Shown in pieces: positions 18,584 to 28,113 of a DNA stretch of 45,010 nucleotides (its first letter is position 1; each line of letters begins with the position of its first letter). The notes beneath the pieces are model-generated. The model saw only the letters and a list, made by a program, of their open reading frames with translations. It made no database searches and was not told the DNA's origin. This DNA is from Minisyncoccota bacterium. GTDB lineage: Bacteria > Patescibacteriota > Minisyncoccia > Phycocordibacterales > JACZSL01. A program made the position numbers and the translations under genes. The DNA is taken from the NCBI GenBank assembly GCA_028280145.1, contig JANQMM010000048.1, positions 1 to 45,010 of the forward strand. Reading direction: 5' to 3'.

Positions 18584-19225
18584 TTACGATGCAACTGGAT
18601 GACAAGTCGGTTCAGTATCCATGTCGATCTCACACGGATCACATGAGATATATACCCCCTCAAATCCGGTGAAATATTTATTTCGCTCATAATACTCCAG
18701 GCAACTCTTGCAGAGGATCATTTCATCGAGCTCACGTAAGGGTGAAAGAAAGTTACTGTCCCGATGACATTTCTGGCAGACATTGAGATCGCCGGTAAGA
18801 TGCTCTCTAAAGGCTGTTAGTCTCGCTTTTCGTTTTGCAAAAAGTGCATGTACGTACTGTTCTTCATCTTCTCTGCTGGCAGGCACCAGGTCACATTTGA
18901 TCTTTTCAAAGTCGTCTTTATCCAAAGAGCCACAGACATATTTTTTCCCGAGCACGACACCGGTCGTATTGCCCATTGTCATAAGATCATCCGTGATCTC
19001 TTCCATGCGAGCCGCAAGTTGGAGAAAAGTGTCAGAATCAATAAGTCCGCGTCGGTATTGACTGACCAAAGCTCGTTTTATTTTCATTTTATTGCGCCGC
19101 ACCGCCCGAGCCTCATTCATAGTATCCATACGAGCAAGTCGTACTTTTTCTTCCATCGACAAACGCACCCCCTTAATGCGTGGTTCAACAGATGTATAAC
19201 GATTAGTAGAAGTAAGCCATCCCAT
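18584..19225 (-). CDS. Hypothetical protein with C-terminal zinc-ribbon-like motif
   Basis: CQKCH-x(23)-CKSC plus later CDPC; no family recognised. Confidence 0.6.
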   Translation of the reverse strand: MGWLTSTNRYTSVEPRIKGVRLSMEEKVRLARMDTMNEARAVRRNKMKIKRALVSQYRRGLIDSDTFLQLAARMEEITDDLMTMGNTTGVVLGKKYVCGSLDKDDFEKIKCDLVPASREDEEQYVHALFAKRKARLTAFREHLTGDLNVCQKCHRDSNFLSPLRELDEMILCKSCLEYYERNKYFTGFEGVYISCDPCEIDMDTEPTCHPVAS

Positions 19226-19344
19226 AAGCCGTATCTTTTAATTCCAGCCAATAGGACCCCTGGACCAGTGCCAAAGCCAACCAGTCGCCTATGGATTAAC
19301 TATACCACACTTTCTGAAAAAACAAACTTCTTTATCGCAAAAAG

Positions 19345-20721
19345 TTAAAAATCTATCTCAAAACTTTGGTCTTGCGTCGGCACTATTGCGTCAATTTCAT
19401 GATAATCGCGAAGTCGTTGCGCAAGAAACAAAGAGGCCTTGGGCTCTCCCATTGCAAGAAATACTTTTTCCACTGTTTCAGAAATAGGTTCAATGAACCG
19501 AATAAGGTTATCCGAATCCTTGTGAGCTGAAAACCCTGTGATCGTTTCAACGTGGGCACGTACTTTTACACTTTTGCCAAAAATATCTACCGTTTTGTTT
19601 CCATCTTGGATTTGTCTTCCTAAGGTCCCCGGCACCTGATAGCCTACGAAGCAAATGGTATTCTTTGGATCCCCTAAATATATCTTTTGATGGAACATGA
19701 TACGCCCACCATGACTCATGCCGCTTCCTGCAAGAATTATCTTGGGACCCTTTTTATAGATAATATCCTTTGACTCTTCCCGGGTAATGGTCAACTTTAG
19801 TTTTGGGAAATCAAAGATGTCATCACCGGTTTGTATCTCCTCTTGCACGTGCTTCTTAAAGTTGTGTATGTAATTGCGATAGATATCAGTTACTTTTATT
19901 GCAAGTGGGGAATCCAGATATACCGGCACTGATTCGACCTGACCTCCTTCGATCATGTGGTTGAGCTCATGAAGTATGATCTGTGTACGTTCGATAGAAA
20001 AAACAGGAATCATCAGTGTGCCGCCCCGAGCAATCGATTCTGCAACAACGCGCTTGAAAGCGTCTGATCGTTCTTTCATGGTTGTTTCGTGATTCCGATC
20101 ACCATATACCGATTCCATAACGACATAGTGTACGTCCTGAGAAAGCGGTTCCGTATCTTTAAGCAGAGGTGTCGGACTATTTCCCAAATCGCCCGTAAAC
20201 GCGATTTTACGGCTTCCCGAAGGTCTTCTGTGACGTATTTCAAAGATACTGGAACCCAAAATATGCCCGGCATCTTTAGCGTAGACAGTATATCCAGGTG
20301 CTAATTCAAATTCCGTTCGGTAGGGTATATCCTTCCACAAACGCATTGTCCTCTCCACATCTTTTTCAGTATAAAGCGCCTCCTTTCCTTCAAATGTAGC
20401 TTCTCTTCTCATAAGGGAAAGTCCGCTATGGAACATGGTCTGAGCAATTTCTCTTGTAGATGGCGTTGAGTAAATGACGCCACTAAAACCATCGTGTACA
20501 AGTTTTGGAACACGTCCGATATGATCAAGATGAGCGTGCGTTACCAAAAGAACATCAATGGTCTTCGGGTCATATTTGAAATCATCATAGTTACACCCAT
20601 GACACACACGCCGATCTTGAACCAAACCGCAATCAACCAGGATGCGCATATCGGTCGTTTCAAGCAAAAAATTTGCTCCGGTAACAGTTCCCGCGCCGCC
20701 AAAAAACGTTAACTTACTCAT
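19345..20721 (-). CDS. MBL-fold beta-CASP RNA-processing exonuclease (CPSF/Ysh1-like)
   Basis: MSKLTFFGGAGTVTGANFLLETTDMRILVDCG; THAHLDHIGR; SGMSHGGRIMFH; HVETITGFSAHKDSDNL. Confidence 0.9.
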   Translation of the reverse strand: MSKLTFFGGAGTVTGANFLLETTDMRILVDCGLVQDRRVCHGCNYDDFKYDPKTIDVLLVTHAHLDHIGRVPKLVHDGFSGVIYSTPSTREIAQTMFHSGLSLMRREATFEGKEALYTEKDVERTMRLWKDIPYRTEFELAPGYTVYAKDAGHILGSSIFEIRHRRPSGSRKIAFTGDLGNSPTPLLKDTEPLSQDVHYVVMESVYGDRNHETTMKERSDAFKRVVAESIARGGTLMIPVFSIERTQIILHELNHMIEGGQVESVPVYLDSPLAIKVTDIYRNYIHNFKKHVQEEIQTGDDIFDFPKLKLTITREESKDIIYKKGPKIILAGSGMSHGGRIMFHQKIYLGDPKNTICFVGYQVPGTLGRQIQDGNKTVDIFGKSVKVRAHVETITGFSAHKDSDNLIRFIEPISETVEKVFLAMGEPKASLFLAQRLRDYHEIDAIVPTQDQSFEIDF

Positions 20722-21130
20722 GTGAAGAAGATTTTTTAAATAAACCGGATATATAGATAAGATAAAATCCGAAGACAGCGCCCATTATGCCCATTAAAAA
20801 ATCAATAATAGTATCAATGATGTATTCAACCGGATCATGTAGTACCAACTTAAACATAAATTCAAAAGATTCCCATAACAAACTTATAATAAACACAAAG
20901 AGGATCACATCAAATAAAAGAATGGCTTTTGGTCGTGCATTAGTGATCAAATTGCATCTTTCGGCAAACCACAATCCAAAAAGGGAAGCAAGTAATCCAC
21001 CGAGAAAGTGCATAACAATATCCAGCCACGGAAAGTGCCAATACAAAAAATTGTTGAGCGCGTACCCATGCAACACTGCTACAACAATACCCAGTACAAC
21101 AATTGAAAGCGGAAGCGCAAGTTTTGTCAT
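20714..21130 (-). CDS. Integral membrane protein (multiple TM, function unknown)
   Basis: HFPWLDIVMHFLGGLLASLFGLWF...IIDTIIDFLMGIMGAVFGFYLIY. Confidence 0.65.
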   Translation of the reverse strand: MTKLALPLSIVVLGIVVAVLHGYALNNFLYWHFPWLDIVMHFLGGLLASLFGLWFAERCNLITNARPKAILLFDVILFVFIISLLWESFEFMFKLVLHDPVEYIIDTIIDFLMGIMGAVFGFYLIYISGLFKKSSSHE

Positions 21131-21467
21131 GTGTTTCTATTATACAAGCAGGTGTTAAAAACACCTCATTCATACGCACCAAGCGCCCGAGGCGAGAGCA
21201 CCCGGGCACTTGGTAAGGCAAGGTTGATAACTAATATAACCTGGTACACCCAGGTGGGATTCCTCAACACATCCTTCTCTGAAATCCTCGTCAGATTCTC
21301 ATTGAAGAAGTGCAATTCGGACTCCCCATAATTTTCATTAAGTGGTTATTAGTTATAACCTTAGGTACATTGTACACATATTTCGATCAATTTGTGTAGC
21401 ATTTCGTGTGAAGAAAAAATGTGGTGCAAAACGAGGTTTTTTGGTGACACATCGCCAAGAGAATATT

Positions 21468-22073
21468 CTATTCAAGAATGCCGTCCAAATTTACATCGTA
21501 TAGTATTTCCTCCTGGAAAAGCCTGTAGTCAATGAGTTCGTCTTTGTCAAACCAAAGCTCAATCTCCCGCTCTGCCTCTTCAGCGGAATCACTGCAGTGA
21601 ATAAGATTACGTACCGCCCGATCGTCAAGTGAACAGATCGCATACGAATCAAGAGTGAAGTCTCCACGAATTGTTCCAACATCCGATGTTGATGGCTCTG
21701 TTTCTCCCACCAACTTCTTCACTACAGCAGCAGCCTGATTGCCTTCCAACACCATCATGAGCACCGGCCCTGCGGTCATGAACGTCACCAGCGCCTGCAC
21801 GATATCGCGTCCGTATTCTATAGCCTCTTTTTCAACAGGCAGTCCGGATTTCTTTCTATCCTCAACGATACGTTTTCCTTTTTCCAGAAACCATGCTTCG
21901 TCCTTGTTATAGTGTTTCCATAATTTCTTTGTATCAGCTATACCAAAACGAAGAGCAACAATCTTTAGACCGACACGTTCAAAGCGCTTTATGATCTCTC
22001 CAATAAGTGAACGTTGTACGCCATCGGGCTTAATGATGACAAATGATCGTGCGCGTTTATGATGTTTTTCCAT
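21468..22073 (-). CDS. ndk: Nucleoside diphosphate kinase with insertion and C-terminal extension
   Basis: RSFVIIKPDGVQRSLIGEIIKRFERVGLKIVALR; GPVLMMVLEG; NLIHCSDSAEEAEREIELWF. Likely start MEKHHKRARSF at 22073. Confidence 0.85.
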   Translation of the reverse strand: MEKHHKRARSFVIIKPDGVQRSLIGEIIKRFERVGLKIVALRFGIADTKKLWKHYNKDEAWFLEKGKRIVEDRKKSGLPVEKEAIEYGRDIVQALVTFMTAGPVLMMVLEGNQAAAVVKKLVGETEPSTSDVGTIRGDFTLDSYAICSLDDRAVRNLIHCSDSAEEAEREIELWFDKDELIDYRLFQEEILYDVNLDGILE

Positions 22074-22135
22074 GATGTTCTTATGACAAAAATAAATCAG
22101 TCCGATTATACAAAGACTTACCCTATTAAACAATA

Positions 22136-22909
22136 TTAAGAAGATTGTGTCAGAATTTCGGGGTCTCCCTCCGTAACAAGAACAGTGTGTTCAAAATGGG
22201 CACTTTGTTTTCCATCCTTTGTCTTGAACGTATACCCGTCATCGGCAAGAATAATATCTTTACTACCCAGATTCAACATCGGCTCAATGGCAATGACCAT
22301 ACCGGAAAGAAGTTCTGTTCCTGTTCCCCGTGTTCCAAAATTTGGGATCGTTGGCTCTTCATGTACATGCCAACCCACACCGTGCCCGCCCAACTCTTCG
22401 ACAATGCCGAAGCGACCGGCAACAAATTCTTCGATTGCCGCGCCAATATCCCCCGTTTTGTTACCTGCGCGCACCTCTCTTATACCAACGGCAAGGGCTT
22501 TTTTTGTCACTGCAAGCAGTTCCTGTATCTCCTCCGAGATTTTGCCGACCGGTACCGTTACCGCGCTATCTGTAATAAGTCCCTTGTGTGTCACTCCAAG
22601 ATCAATACCCACGATATCTCCTTCTGCGAGTATTTTCGGGTCTTCATTTGGAATACCGTGCACGATTTCATCATTTACCGATACACACACGGCCGCAGGA
22701 AAAGGTCTGTTTGCTCCCTGGGGGGTGTAATTTTTAAACGACGCCGTATCTCCCTTTTCTGCAATCAGCTTATTTGCAAGGTCTTCAATATCTTGTGTTG
22801 AAACGCCGGGTTTGATGCTTGCAGCAAGAGCATTGCGAACAGAAGCAAGACGCTTGCCACACTCTTTTAAAATCTCTATATCTTCTGAACTTTTTACCAA
22901 ATGTTTCAT
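22136..22909 (-). CDS. map: Type I methionine aminopeptidase
   Basis: GDIVGIDLGVTHKGLITDSAVTVPVG; GGHGVGWHVHEEPTIPNFG; MVIAIEPM. Confidence 0.94.
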   Translation of the reverse strand: MKHLVKSSEDIEILKECGKRLASVRNALAASIKPGVSTQDIEDLANKLIAEKGDTASFKNYTPQGANRPFPAAVCVSVNDEIVHGIPNEDPKILAEGDIVGIDLGVTHKGLITDSAVTVPVGKISEEIQELLAVTKKALAVGIREVRAGNKTGDIGAAIEEFVAGRFGIVEELGGHGVGWHVHEEPTIPNFGTRGTGTELLSGMVIAIEPMLNLGSKDIILADDGYTFKTKDGKQSAHFEHTVLVTEGDPEILTQSS

Positions 22910-23485
22910 TTACAGTTTCTTTAGTTCTGTCATGATATCCTCATGAACCTGCTCCGGCGTCTGCATACCATTGATCTCGATCAATTTCCCCTTATCTTTG
23001 AAGTGCTTAACTGAAGCCGCGGTGTGTGTGTTGTATTCTTCAAATCTTTTTTTGATAGCCTCGGGGTCGTCATCCGAACGCCCTTCTTTTTTCGCACGAA
23101 TCTGAAGGCGTTCAATTATCTTGTCTTCGTCAACATCTAAATAAATAGCTCTATAAGGGCGATCCAGCCATTCCATCACTTCACAAAAAAGCTCAGCCTC
23201 AGGTAACTTCCTTCCGGGACCTTCAAACACAATACCTGTATCGTGCGGGGTGTGAAACGCTTTATGTTCGAACCAATATGACGCAAACCAATGTGGCATA
23301 AGTAAGCCCTGATCATACTCTCCCTTTACTTTTTTCCCCAAAAAAGTGTCTTCTTCTCGCAGAGCACGAAATGCGCCACCGCTTGAGAAAAAATCGTAGT
23401 TGAGAGTTTCGGCAAGAAGCTTAGCCTGAGTACCTTTGCCGGAACCCGGCTTTCCCATCATTGCAATTGTAGTAATACTTGTCAT
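22910..23485 (-). CDS. adk: Adenylate kinase
   Basis: MMGKPGSGKGTQAKLLAETL; position between secY and map. Confidence 0.88.
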   Translation of the reverse strand: MTSITTIAMMGKPGSGKGTQAKLLAETLNYDFFSSGGAFRALREEDTFLGKKVKGEYDQGLLMPHWFASYWFEHKAFHTPHDTGIVFEGPGRKLPEAELFCEVMEWLDRPYRAIYLDVDEDKIIERLQIRAKKEGRSDDDPEAIKKRFEEYNTHTAASVKHFKDKGKLIEINGMQTPEQVHEDIMTELKKL

Positions 23486-23592
23486 TTAGATCCAAATAGT
23501 TAACTAAAAAAGCGCCTATTGGCGGCTTGAGTATACCATTCTTACACATTCCAGACTATAGCAGAGCGCCTTCAAAGATGGTTTGTTATCAC

Positions 23593-24867
23593 CTAATACT
23601 CCCTGATCGAAAGTTGACTATCAATACGTCGTACAAGGTCGAGGATCACGGAAACAGCGATCAAAAGTGCCGTACCACCAATTGCAAACGCAGTGACGTT
23701 TGTCGCGGCTTGCATCCCAAGAGGAAGCACCGCAATAAGACCAAGGAAGATAGCGCCCACAAGTGTGAGTCTGGTGAGGATGTTCCCTATATACTCTGAG
23801 GTATTCTGCCCGGGACGCACTCCGGGGATGAATGCTCCTGATTTCTGCAGATTCTTAGAGATCTGATTTGGGTCAAACGTGACCGCAGTATAGAAATAAG
23901 TGAAGAGAAATACCAAAACAAAGTAAAATGCCGAGTATACCCACCCATTATTAAGAACGGCAAGCACTGCATTTGAAAGCGTTTGCACGATACCACTATC
24001 AGTTCCTGCAAAGAATGAGAGTATCATTTGCGGGAAAAGAAGAATGGAAAGTGCAAAAATGATCGGCATCACACCAGCCTGGTTAACTCGAAGCGGAAGG
24101 TATGTGGAAATACCACCATACGTTTTCATGCCACGCACTCGACGTGCATACGTGATCGGGATCGGCCGTTCCGCCTCCGTTACAATAACAACACCGGCGG
24201 TTATCAATATGGCAGCAACCGTAAAGCCAAGATAGAGCGGGATCTGTGAGGGTTCAAACGTGAAAATAAGCTGTTGTATGGTGGTTGGCAGTCCCGCAAC
24301 GATTCCGGCAAAAATAATAAGCGAAACACCATTTCCGATACCAAATTCGGTTATCAACTCGCCGATCCACATGAGAAGGATCGAGCCGGCGGTTACGATA
24401 AGAATATTCAAAATCAGCTCAAAAAGCCCGAGATCAATCAAGATACCCTGTCGTTGTAAGATCATAAGAAATCCGAATGATTGCATGAGCGCAAGCGGAA
24501 CAGTAAGCAGGCGCGAATATTGCGTGAACTTTTTCTTACCGAGTTCTCCTTCCTCCGAATAGAGCGCCTTCAGTTTTGGCACCATCACGGTAAGTAGCTG
24601 CATGATGATCGCCGCGGTAATATATGGCGCAACACCAAGCATCACTATGGAAAGGTTTGCGAGTCCGCCTCCCGAGAAAATATTGAGAAGGCCGAGAAAT
24701 TGATTATTCGAGAAAAACTCTTCAAGACGAAAAGCGTCTACTCCGGGAATCGGAATAGCGGCAAGTGCACGAAATAGAATAAGTGCAAAAAAGATAAAAA
24801 GTATGCGTTTTCGCAAAGTCTCGTCTTTTGCAATTTGCGATATTTTTGTGGTGATCTCCGCAAGCAT
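23593..24867 (-). CDS. secY: Preprotein translocase subunit SecY
   Basis: RILFIFFALILFRALAAIPIPGVD; GEGELGKKKFTQYSR-like; ERPIPITYARRV. Confidence 0.95.
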   Translation of the reverse strand: MLAEITTKISQIAKDETLRKRILFIFFALILFRALAAIPIPGVDAFRLEEFFSNNQFLGLLNIFSGGGLANLSIVMLGVAPYITAAIIMQLLTVMVPKLKALYSEEGELGKKKFTQYSRLLTVPLALMQSFGFLMILQRQGILIDLGLFELILNILIVTAGSILLMWIGELITEFGIGNGVSLIIFAGIVAGLPTTIQQLIFTFEPSQIPLYLGFTVAAILITAGVVIVTEAERPIPITYARRVRGMKTYGGISTYLPLRVNQAGVMPIIFALSILLFPQMILSFFAGTDSGIVQTLSNAVLAVLNNGWVYSAFYFVLVFLFTYFYTAVTFDPNQISKNLQKSGAFIPGVRPGQNTSEYIGNILTRLTLVGAIFLGLIAVLPLGMQAATNVTAFAIGGTALLIAVSVILDLVRRIDSQLSIREY

Positions 24868-24869
24868 AT

Positions 24870-25319
24870 TTATGTTACATTTCCTCCGGCTTTCTCGATC
24901 TTCTCAAGAGCGGACTTAGAAACGGTGCAGTCGGAGACAATAAGCTTTTTTGAAAGATCTCCCAATCCAAGAATTTTGACCGGTTGCACAGTGCCTTTTT
25001 TAAGACGAATGACCTTCTTCTCTTTAAGCGTTTGTGGTGAGACTATGTCCCCGGCATCAAAAGCACGCTCCAATGCGGAAAGGTTTACCGGAATTGCAAA
25101 TTGTCGAGCATCGTTGACTGTTCGCGCCCGATTCTTTCCGTGTCCACGACGTTTCGGGAGCTTTTTGATAACATCCCGCATAGCCGGCCGGATACCATGT
25201 CCGCCGTGTTGCTTCTGTCCTTTATGTCCGCGACCTGAGGTCTTACCCCGGGTTCCGCCACGCCCAATCCGTACTTTTGCTTTATTTTTTGTATCTCTTT
25301 GTAATTCGTGTAATTGCAT
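24870..25319 (-). CDS. rplO: 50S ribosomal protein L15
   Basis: GRGGTRGKTSGRGHKGQKQHGGHGIRPAMRDVIKKLPKRRG. Confidence 0.93.
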   Translation of the reverse strand: MQLHELQRDTKNKAKVRIGRGGTRGKTSGRGHKGQKQHGGHGIRPAMRDVIKKLPKRRGHGKNRARTVNDARQFAIPVNLSALERAFDAGDIVSPQTLKEKKVIRLKKGTVQPVKILGLGDLSKKLIVSDCTVSKSALEKIEKAGGNVT

Positions 25320-25328
25320 GATCTCTTT

Positions 25329-25949
25329 TTATGTAAGTTTTGACAGTGCGTTGACGGCAGCTCGGGCGTTGTTGATCTGGTTTTTGCTTCGTGAGAAGAT
25401 CTTTGCGGTCACATCAGTTACTCCTCCAAGTTCAAGCACATTACGGACGGATGAGCCTGCAACGATACCGCGCCCTTTTGCAGGAAGAATTTGTACACGT
25501 GCAGCACAATATTTTGATGAAACATCATGTCGAATGCTGTTATTCTTGGTACGTTTGACCGTGATCATGTTCTTCTTTGCATCTCTAATCGATTTTTCGA
25601 TCGCAAGTGCCGTGTCACCGGCTTTTCCAATCCCGACACCAACGCGCCCCTTTCGATCCCCGATCACCATTGACACTGAAAAGGCAAAACGTCGTCCTCC
25701 TGCCATCACACGAGTTACTCGTCGAATTGAAATGATCTTTTGATCAAATTCTCTTCGCTCACGCGGTTTTCTTCCTCGACGTGGTCTGCGTGGTCGCTCA
25801 TTTTTCTTAAAGACCCGTTTTTCCTTTTTTTCTCCACTTTGAGGCGCAGTATTTGCCTTCGCCGTTTCTTTCGGCGCTTCTGTCTTTGCCTCCTTTTTAG
25901 AGGAATCAGTCACTGTATCTGTTTTTTTTGTTTCTTTTTCTTCTGACAT
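25329..25949 (-). CDS. rpsE: 30S ribosomal protein S5 with charged N-terminal extension
   Basis: DQKIISIRRVTRVMAGGRRFAFSVSMVIGDRKGRVGVGIGKAGD. Confidence 0.94.
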   Translation of the reverse strand: MSEEKETKKTDTVTDSSKKEAKTEAPKETAKANTAPQSGEKKEKRVFKKNERPRRPRRGRKPRERREFDQKIISIRRVTRVMAGGRRFAFSVSMVIGDRKGRVGVGIGKAGDTALAIEKSIRDAKKNMITVKRTKNNSIRHDVSSKYCAARVQILPAKGRGIVAGSSVRNVLELGGVTDVTAKIFSRSKNQINNARAAVNALSKLT

Positions 25950-25950
25950 A

Positions 25951-26301
25951 TTAAAATTTCAATCCGCCCTCTCGAGCCGCCTCCGCAATTGCTTGAATCT
26001 TTCCCTTGTACTCGTACCCACCGCGATCAAACACCACTTCTGTGATCTTTTTCTCTTGTGCCAGTTTTGCAATTTGAGCACCCGTCTCCTTTGCTCTTTC
26101 AAGCGGTGTTTTTGCGCTACTCTTTCGCGTATCAGTCGCGCAAAGTGTCACTCTTTTCTCATCATCAATGACTTGCGCATAGACACCCTTTGTTGACTTA
26201 TAAATAGAAAGTCGGGGGCGCGTGCCGGTACCGGAAACCTTTGAGCGAATCCGCGCATGTCGTCGTACTTTTCGTGCTTTTGTTGCCTTGGTCTGATCCA
26301 T
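25951..26301 (-). CDS. rplR: 50S ribosomal protein L18
   Basis: RRHARIRSKVSGTGTRPRLSIYKSTKGVYAQVIDDE. Confidence 0.93.
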   Translation of the reverse strand: MDQTKATKARKVRRHARIRSKVSGTGTRPRLSIYKSTKGVYAQVIDDEKRVTLCATDTRKSSAKTPLERAKETGAQIAKLAQEKKITEVVFDRGGYEYKGKIQAIAEAAREGGLKF

Positions 26302-26305
26302 AGTA

Positions 26306-26839
26306 CTATACTGCTTTCTTACCTTGCTTTCGGCGTATCACTTCATCTTCGTAGCGAATGCCCTTTCCTTTGTACGGTTCGGGCTTGCGTACTGCGCGAA
26401 TATTTGCCGCAAATTCTCCCACGTGATCCTTATTAATGCCCTTCACCCCGATGACATTCTTTTCAACCGAAACTTCAACCCCTTCAGGTGCTACAAGTTC
26501 TACCGGATGTGAATAGCCCACATTGAGTACGATCTTATTTCCCTGTGCTTCTGCCCGATATCCAACACCTTCAACTATCAATTTCTTTTCAAATGGTGTA
26601 TTTACCCCTTTCACCATATTGCTTACATGTGCTGCGTATGTTCCCCAAAGAGACCTTGCAAACTTCGACTTTCGTGTGGGAGTAATTACCACTTCGCCAT
26701 CCTTCACCTCAATCTTCACCTCTGAGCGAAGAGGTCTTTCAAGTGCACCAAGCGGCCCTTTAACGGATAGGGTATCAGCCGTAACAGTTACTTCTGTTTT
26801 CTCCGGAATAGTGATGGGTTGTTTTCCTAGACGACTCAT
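26306..26839 (-). CDS. rplF: 50S ribosomal protein L6
   Basis: MSRLGKQPITIPEKTEVTV...RKPEPYKGKGIRYEDEVIRRKQGK. Confidence 0.94.
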   Translation of the reverse strand: MSRLGKQPITIPEKTEVTVTADTLSVKGPLGALERPLRSEVKIEVKDGEVVITPTRKSKFARSLWGTYAAHVSNMVKGVNTPFEKKLIVEGVGYRAEAQGNKIVLNVGYSHPVELVAPEGVEVSVEKNVIGVKGINKDHVGEFAANIRAVRKPEPYKGKGIRYEDEVIRRKQGKKAV

Positions 26840-26863
26840 GTTGGTTAATTGGTGCTCAATTTG

Positions 26864-27259
26864 TTACCAGATCTTGAATAATGCTTCTCCGCCGACATTC
26901 TCTTTCCGCGCCTCTTTATCTGTGAGTACTCCTTTTGGAGTGGAGAGAATAAGCGCTCCCTTCCCATATTTAACACTTTGAACTGTATCTGCTCGCTCAT
27001 ACACCCGCCGTGAAGGCTTTGACACGCGTTTAACGCCATGAATTCGTGGGGTACCGCCCTCTGTATACAAAATCTTTACTTCAACACATTTTCGAGTTTT
27101 CTTTCCGCGCTTGGTGACATCTTGTACATACCCTGCATCCTTAAGTTTATGTGCTACCGCGTACTTAAATTTCGAAAACGGCACGGATACAACCTCGCGC
27201 TTTGCCGCTCCGGCATTCTTCAGTTGATTTATGAAATCTGCAATTGGGTCTACTACCAT
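26864..27259 (-). CDS. rpsH: 30S ribosomal protein S8
   Basis: MVVDPIADFINQLKNAGAAKREVVSVPFSKFK; the ORF extends to 27277. Confidence 0.92.
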   Translation of the reverse strand: MVVDPIADFINQLKNAGAAKREVVSVPFSKFKYAVAHKLKDAGYVQDVTKRGKKTRKCVEVKILYTEGGTPRIHGVKRVSKPSRRVYERADTVQSVKYGKGALILSTPKGVLTDKEARKENVGGEALFKIW

Positions 27260-27283
27260 GATATACAAAACTAACACCTGTCC

Positions 27284-27469
27284 CTACCAAGAACTCTTTT
27301 TAATTCCGGGGATCAAACCTTCGTTGGCAAGCTCACGAAAACAAATGCGACACATATCAAAATCTCGCATGTATCCCTGCTTCCGTCCACAACGAAAACA
27401 TCGTCGTACGACTCGTGATTTAAATTTTGGTGCACGCTGTGATCGCGCAATGATTGATTTTTTTGCCAT
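27284..27469 (-). CDS. rpsN: 30S ribosomal protein S14 type Z (zinc)
   Basis: [48 protein letters not shown]. Confidence 0.93.
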   Translation of the reverse strand: MAKKSIIARSQRAPKFKSRVVRRCFRCGRKQGYMRDFDMCRICFRELANEGLIPGIKKSSW

Positions 27470-27470
27470 A

Positions 27471-27536
27471 CTATTTCAAGATCAGTTTTCCAACCATTTT
27501 CATAACAGCGGGAACTTGATCCTCTTTTTTGTTCAT
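27471..27536 (-). CDS. Possible 21-aa small ORF just upstream of rpsN
   Basis: [35 protein letters not shown]-like sequence before ATG; TAG ends 1 nt before the rpsN ATG. Confidence 0.4.
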   Translation of the reverse strand: MNKKEDQVPAVMKMVGKLILK

Positions 27537-27725
27537 AAGACCCTCCACTCGATAACCGATCTGCTCGGTTTTCTATCTATATCCAATCGGATATAAAAAA
27601 GAGCCTCAAAAAGCTTGTGCCCCATATTAGCAATAGAGCCATATGTTGTCAATGTTTTTGGTACTCTGGATACTTTGTTGTATCTCCTACAAGATAGTAT
27701 CGGGAATATAGATATCCAAATACGC

Positions 27726-27753
27726 AAAAGCCTCCGACCAAACAGCCGGAGGC
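27726..27753 (-). terminator. Terminator-like hairpin downstream of the small membrane protein
   Basis: GCCTCCG/CGGAGGC followed by TTTT on the minus strand. Confidence 0.65.
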
Positions 27754-27794
27754 CCATATTTTGTGCAACGAAGCCGAAGATCAGCTGGCGAAGA

Positions 27795-27914
27795 TCATCG
27801 GAGGATCATCGGTAGCGCAAACACCAGAAGGAGAAGCGCCAGTGTAAACGCCCCGCCAAAAGTGACCGCTCTATGGACAATTCGTTCCAGAGAGCCCATT
27901 TTTCTTAGCATCAT
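27795..27914 (-). CDS. Small single-TM protein (about 39 aa)
   Basis: MMLRKMGSLERIVHRAVTFGGAFTLALLLLVFALPMILR; AAAGGAAAGGG SD. Inserted between rplE and rpsN. Confidence 0.5.
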   Translation of the reverse strand: MMLRKMGSLERIVHRAVTFGGAFTLALLLLVFALPMILR

Positions 27915-28081
27915 ATCCCTTTCCTTTATGGTGTATTCGATAAACAGCCGCGCATGCGACCAACATGAGTGCGGATACAAGTATCAGCCCGCACGTAACC
28001 CCGCCCCAAGACCCTTGTCCCTAGGCACTGTTCTGCTTCTTCACTCTACCCTGCACCAGTATACAGATAAAAGAAGAATAA

Positions 28082-28113
28082 TCAAAAAAACGTCCTTTAC
28101 CGACGTTTTTTGA
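28082..28113 (-). terminator. Terminator directly after rplE
   Basis: AAAACGTC/GACGTTTTTT hairpin abutting the rplE stop. Confidence 0.8.

Noticed and set aside
21240-21330. tRNA/tmRNA-like 3' end (AATTCGGACTCCCC)
   Set aside because: Could not build a T-arm, acceptor stem or anticodon arm around it on either strand.
22145-22801. 218-aa and 181-aa + strand ORFs across map
   Set aside because: Antisense to clear methionine aminopeptidase; no domain sense.
24835-25743. 302-aa + strand ORF
   Set aside because: Lies antisense to the secY start, rplO and rpsE, which are unambiguous; low-complexity shadow translation.
27930-28020. Possible second lipoprotein ORF (LILVSALMLVACAAVYRIHHKG...) upstream of the 39-aa TM gene
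   Set aside because: No ATG/GTG/TTG start giving a full signal peptide; in-frame TAG just upstream; overlaps the better-supported small gene.
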